Shown in pieces: positions 60,991 through 64,000 of a stretch of DNA of 64,000 bases. Position 1 is the first letter of the stretch, and every line of letters starts with the position of its first letter. The DNA comes from Grifola frondosa (taxonomy: Eukaryota; Basidiomycota; Agaricomycetes; Polyporales; Grifolaceae), in assembly GCA_001683735.1 (NCBI GenBank), contig LUGG01000015.1, forward strand, positions 1,240,001 through 1,304,000. Reading direction: 5' to 3'. A model generated the notes under the pieces. The model was not told where the DNA came from, made no database searches, and saw only the letters and a list, made by a program, of their open reading frames with translations. Made by a program: the position numbers and the translations under genes.

Positions 60991-61417
60991 AGTATTCCTG
61001 TATCTGGAGCGCTAATGGTATCAACCAGTGGAGCGACCTTGTAGCATTAAATTTCATGTCGCATTCTGTCTGTGTATTATGCCATATTATTTATGTGATG
61101 TTCAAGCATACAGATCAAGTTCTGAATCAATATAAAAGAAATAGTAATGAGGCACCGGGAGCACTGACTTTAATAATCGATATCACATCATGAAAGACTT
61201 TATTGTTTGATTGCATTGAACATACTAGCAGATACCCATGTCATGCCATGGTAGGGGATTTCAAATTGTGTGAAGTTATCCATTGATACATATAATCAAT
61301 ATCAAAATATAATATGTCGGATTCAAACAATATTAGAAAATGGACTAATTATGACAGTCGGTATCAATTAGACTTTGAGACCGGTCAGCTAGTTCACTTA
61401 TTGTGAAGGTGGTGGAG

Positions 61418-62260
61418 CTTTCAGCTTCATTTCCTCACTTTCAATGTCCCCACTGATGCTGGGAGCTTCGAAGCTAATTCTTGCTCGCTTCTTGCCTTTG
61501 TCCTGCAGGGGACTCCCAGTATGACTTCTATCTGCAATATCATCAAACCATCATGTTCAACCCGATGCATCCGGGAGGAAGAGTGGCAGGATCTGCATGC
61601 AAATAAGAAGTGAACAGGTGAAATAAGCTTACTTGCCACCAAAGACATGAACACCTGACGTTGAGCTTCCAAAAAGTATGATGTCCTCTATTATTGATGT
61701 GAATGACTGCAGTGTCATTTAACCGCCATGAGCATGCCCTCAGCATATCTGATTGATGCCTCTGTGCATGGAAATGGCTTGAATTTTTTCAAAGCACTTG
61801 GAATCCAGAATACGAACTTCAACATGTAGATTTTCATTCCCTGCAAAGTGTTCCGGAGTGACGACACATACTGATAGGCCACGACATCGACAGTCGAAGC
61901 AGTGATATTTATGCTCGAACAGCATCCCAATATGCTCAGAAGGGTTAGTGGTGTGAGTCAAGTCCATCAGATTGAAGAAGCTGTTATGATTTGTTAAGTT
62001 AGAGCCTTCATGTTGGGTCACCCAGCTGATATTGCCAACGATATCATAACCATTATGCGACATTGTCTGTGAATATAGATCGGCCTCTGCAGTGACCTTT
62101 GCTCCCTGTAATTTGGATGAGTTGAATACCGCAAGACAATCAACGTGTCCTACTTACCATAGCATATAAGACATAAGTTCCTTGGTTGGCAAAGTTGACC
62201 AAATCTTTTGTTATAAAACTTTCTTGCAAAAGATTACTACAAAAGCAACACAGGCGTTTC
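61418..62260 (-). CDS. Unrecognised spliced gene fragment inside repeat copy 2
   Basis: A likely acceptor (cttttgtag) near 62,245 opens an exon reading NLLQESFITKDLVNFANQGT and on to YVLYAM, with a donor at 62157. A 52 nt intron (62157-62106) joins in frame to GAKVTAEADLYSQTMSHNGY, DIVGNISWVTQHEGSNLTNH, FEHKYHCFDCRCRGLSVCVV and ILDSKCFEKIQAISMHRG. A further exon pair (IIEDIILFGSSTSGVHVFGG, then SCHSSSRMHRVEHDG after an intron near 61,640-61,590) ends GTLKVRK at 61427. The join near 61,730 is unresolved. Strand-rich pattern with CFDCRC; no family recognised. Probably a second gene of the element. Confidence 0.4.
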
Positions 62261-62511
62261 TAGCTCGCATAAAATGTGAGTGTCCAGATAGCTCCATCAA
62301 TGCTCGAGATTGGATATGGGCTCACACCAAGTACACACGATCTGTCAGGATTGTGGGCTCATTAAGACTCGGTGGCGAATATCAATATCAATACCTTAGC
62401 TCGTTAAGATGGATTGTGTGCACTTGAAGTCATCGCATGAAATGAAGCCAGTGCTCAAGTTATGTGCACTCGCCGACCAAACTGAGGCGCAAGTGATTAT
62501 TTAGGCAACTA

Positions 62512-62588
62512 CCAAATGAGAAAGGTATCCGAAATGAGACGTTCCAAAATGAGAACGGTATCCAAAATAAGAAATATCTGAAATGAGC
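62512..62588. repeat. Short tandem repeat patch (AAATGAG words), copy 2
   Basis: Counterpart of 54,001-54,085 with the same words and order. Confidence 0.55.
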
Positions 62589-64000
62589 AGTGTTTCAGAC
62601 ACCAAGCTTGACTATTATCAGAAGATTTGCTCAACAGAGCTGGATATATTATTGTTTTCCATTCAGGCAAGTTTCTAATTATATAAAAGAAATTATGATG
62701 AGACACAGGAGCACTAGTCGTACGACCTTTTTTTAATTATCAGAATGGGAGAGACCCTGTTCTATTTTGGTATTCCATTCAATATATATCTTCATAAAAG
62801 TAAAGTAAGGTGCATGGTTTTTACTAACCCAGACAGGTTTGTTAATTAATATGGAATAATAATATGCTATGAGAAGAGTGTAGAGAAGGGCTTGAGCATG
62901 CAGGCGATGTTCTGACATACGTTGGAGCATCATAACATCAGCAAGGGATTATTATAACTCTGATGACACTCAATGAGCTATACATTCAATTCAGACAGTA
63001 GGCAGTCTGATTCAGGTATATCTTGATTCCCAACCGTGGGCCTCATGATGCATGAACTGAAAGGCTGAAGTATTGCTTAAATCCCAGGCCCATGCCTAAT
63101 GATTGTCTCGTTGCAATTTTTGTCTTTCACTACTTAAATGGCCTCCACATTCCATAGAGTATAATTCAACAATGTCATTTTTCCCTATGACAGTTTCAGC
63201 CAAGCTTGGCAACACTACTTACAGCCAGCACATGGGTAGCAGTATCATATAAGTGAAGTTTATCAATGACTGTGATTTTCAATTTTTGAAGGATAATTGT
63301 TGGTGTTGTGATTACAGGGCAGTGTTTGTTTGCCATCCACAAGAGGTTTTTTGAAAAAATGGAAGAGTTTAAGTGACAGAATCAAAAATGGAGGACATAA
63401 CATTACATTTATAGAGCAGGCAGAACAGTATCTCTACACCATCATGGTGAACAGTTCTTCATTTTCTTTCTTTTATTAGTCACCTTCATTGAACACTTAA
63501 CTTCCCTCTTCACTTTTTCTCTCAAATCCCAACTTTTTTTGATAGCCTGTCTGCGTAGGTCCCACCCCTTGTGCCTATCTTCGTTTGTTTTATGGGCAAT
63601 GATTTTGTATCTGCCACTTTTTCGATAGCTTTCATCAATACAAATTGTATTTAATATGAGATGATTGCTATAAACAAGTTATGATCTCACCTCTGCCCAC
63701 TGCAGTGCATAGGGCGATGCTGGTGGTGACCGCTCATTAGTATCAAACATCCTAAAGCACAGTTGCTTAGTCGAAGATACACTGCTTGAAGGGTTAGTAC
63801 TACATACCGTTAAAGAAGAAACCAACAAAACAAATGGTATGATATATGCAGTGGCTACTCTTTTTTTATTGTAAAATGAGAGGCAACCAAAACCCGGGAA
63901 TTGAGCCACAATATGTAGAAAATGTACAAAGTGCACAGACCATGTGAAGTGTCTATATATGTTTATTTGGTCATGCTCTTCTGATTTCGTCCATGTCTGA

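Larger units (their letters stand above)
60079..64000. mobile_element. 3.9 kb direct repeat, copy 2 (continues past the window)
   Basis: Direct copy of 51,583-55,502, still matching at the last base of the window. It starts inside the Ulp1 reading frame. If the unit is 8.5 kb, a second set of the 55.5-60.1 kb genes may follow outside the window. Indel differences from copy 1 are frequent and small, so part of the divergence may be sequencing error. Confidence 0.75.

Overview
The window is nuclear DNA of a filamentous basidiomycete, most likely an Agaricomycete. The evidence is many short 50-60 nt GT-AG introns, a three-domain TRP1 gene, a NoxR, a Spa2 with two Spa2-homology repeats, a MYND-finger gene of mushroom type and a large family of HET-domain genes. 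No rRNA, tRNA or CRISPR array was recognised.

Layout. 1-10.2 kb: three HET (heterokaryon-incompatibility) genes, a membrane-anchored steryl-ester-hydrolase-like lipase and a small unrecognised gene. 10.2-12.6 kb: TRP1 (GATase / indole-glycerol-phosphate synthase / PRA isomerase). 12.6-14.9 kb: a gene desert. 15-17.5 kb: NoxR/p67phox-like NADPH-oxidase regulator. 18.3-22.7 kb: two tandem HET genes. 23.4-27.3 kb: an Slt2-type MAP kinase and an aldo-keto reductase. 27.5-33.2 kb: two paralogous genes with a deaminase-like zinc-site signature, the second a pseudogene with in-frame stops, flanking a MYND zinc-finger gene. 33.5-37.2 kb: SPA2 polarisome scaffold. 38.5-40.5 kb: a sixth HET gene. 40.9-50.7 kb, all on the minus strand: DRS2-type flippase, MCP2/ADCK-type mitochondrial ABC1 kinase, and MIC26/27.

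From about 50.8 kb the DNA becomes AT-rich. It holds a repeat of about 3.92 kb in two direct copies (51,583-55,502 and 60,079-64,000, offset about 8.5 kb). Between them lie minus-strand ORFs for a large unrecognised protein and a 5'-truncated Ulp1-type cysteine protease whose reading frame is cut exactly at the repeat junction. Each repeat copy carries a degenerate array of about 150 bp units and fragments of at least one spliced gene of unknown function. This looks like a tandem or nested copy of a large, poorly described DNA transposon, and is the best candidate here for something new.

Functional links: Slt2, Spa2, NoxR and Drs2 all act in polarised growth, wall integrity or membrane polarity, but I see no sign that they are co-regulated. 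The HET genes probably act in non-self recognition; all copies readable past the HET domain share a long, conserved, undescribed C-terminal region.

Quality warning: several conserved single-copy genes (TRP1, noxR, DRS2, MCP2, the lipase) and four of the six HET genes carry single-base frameshifts, several clearly at homopolymers, and the two repeat copies differ largely by 1-2 base indels. Uncorrected sequencing error is therefore likely, and frameshifts alone should not be taken as proof of pseudogenes. Exon coordinates are hand-inferred from splice signals and frame continuity.
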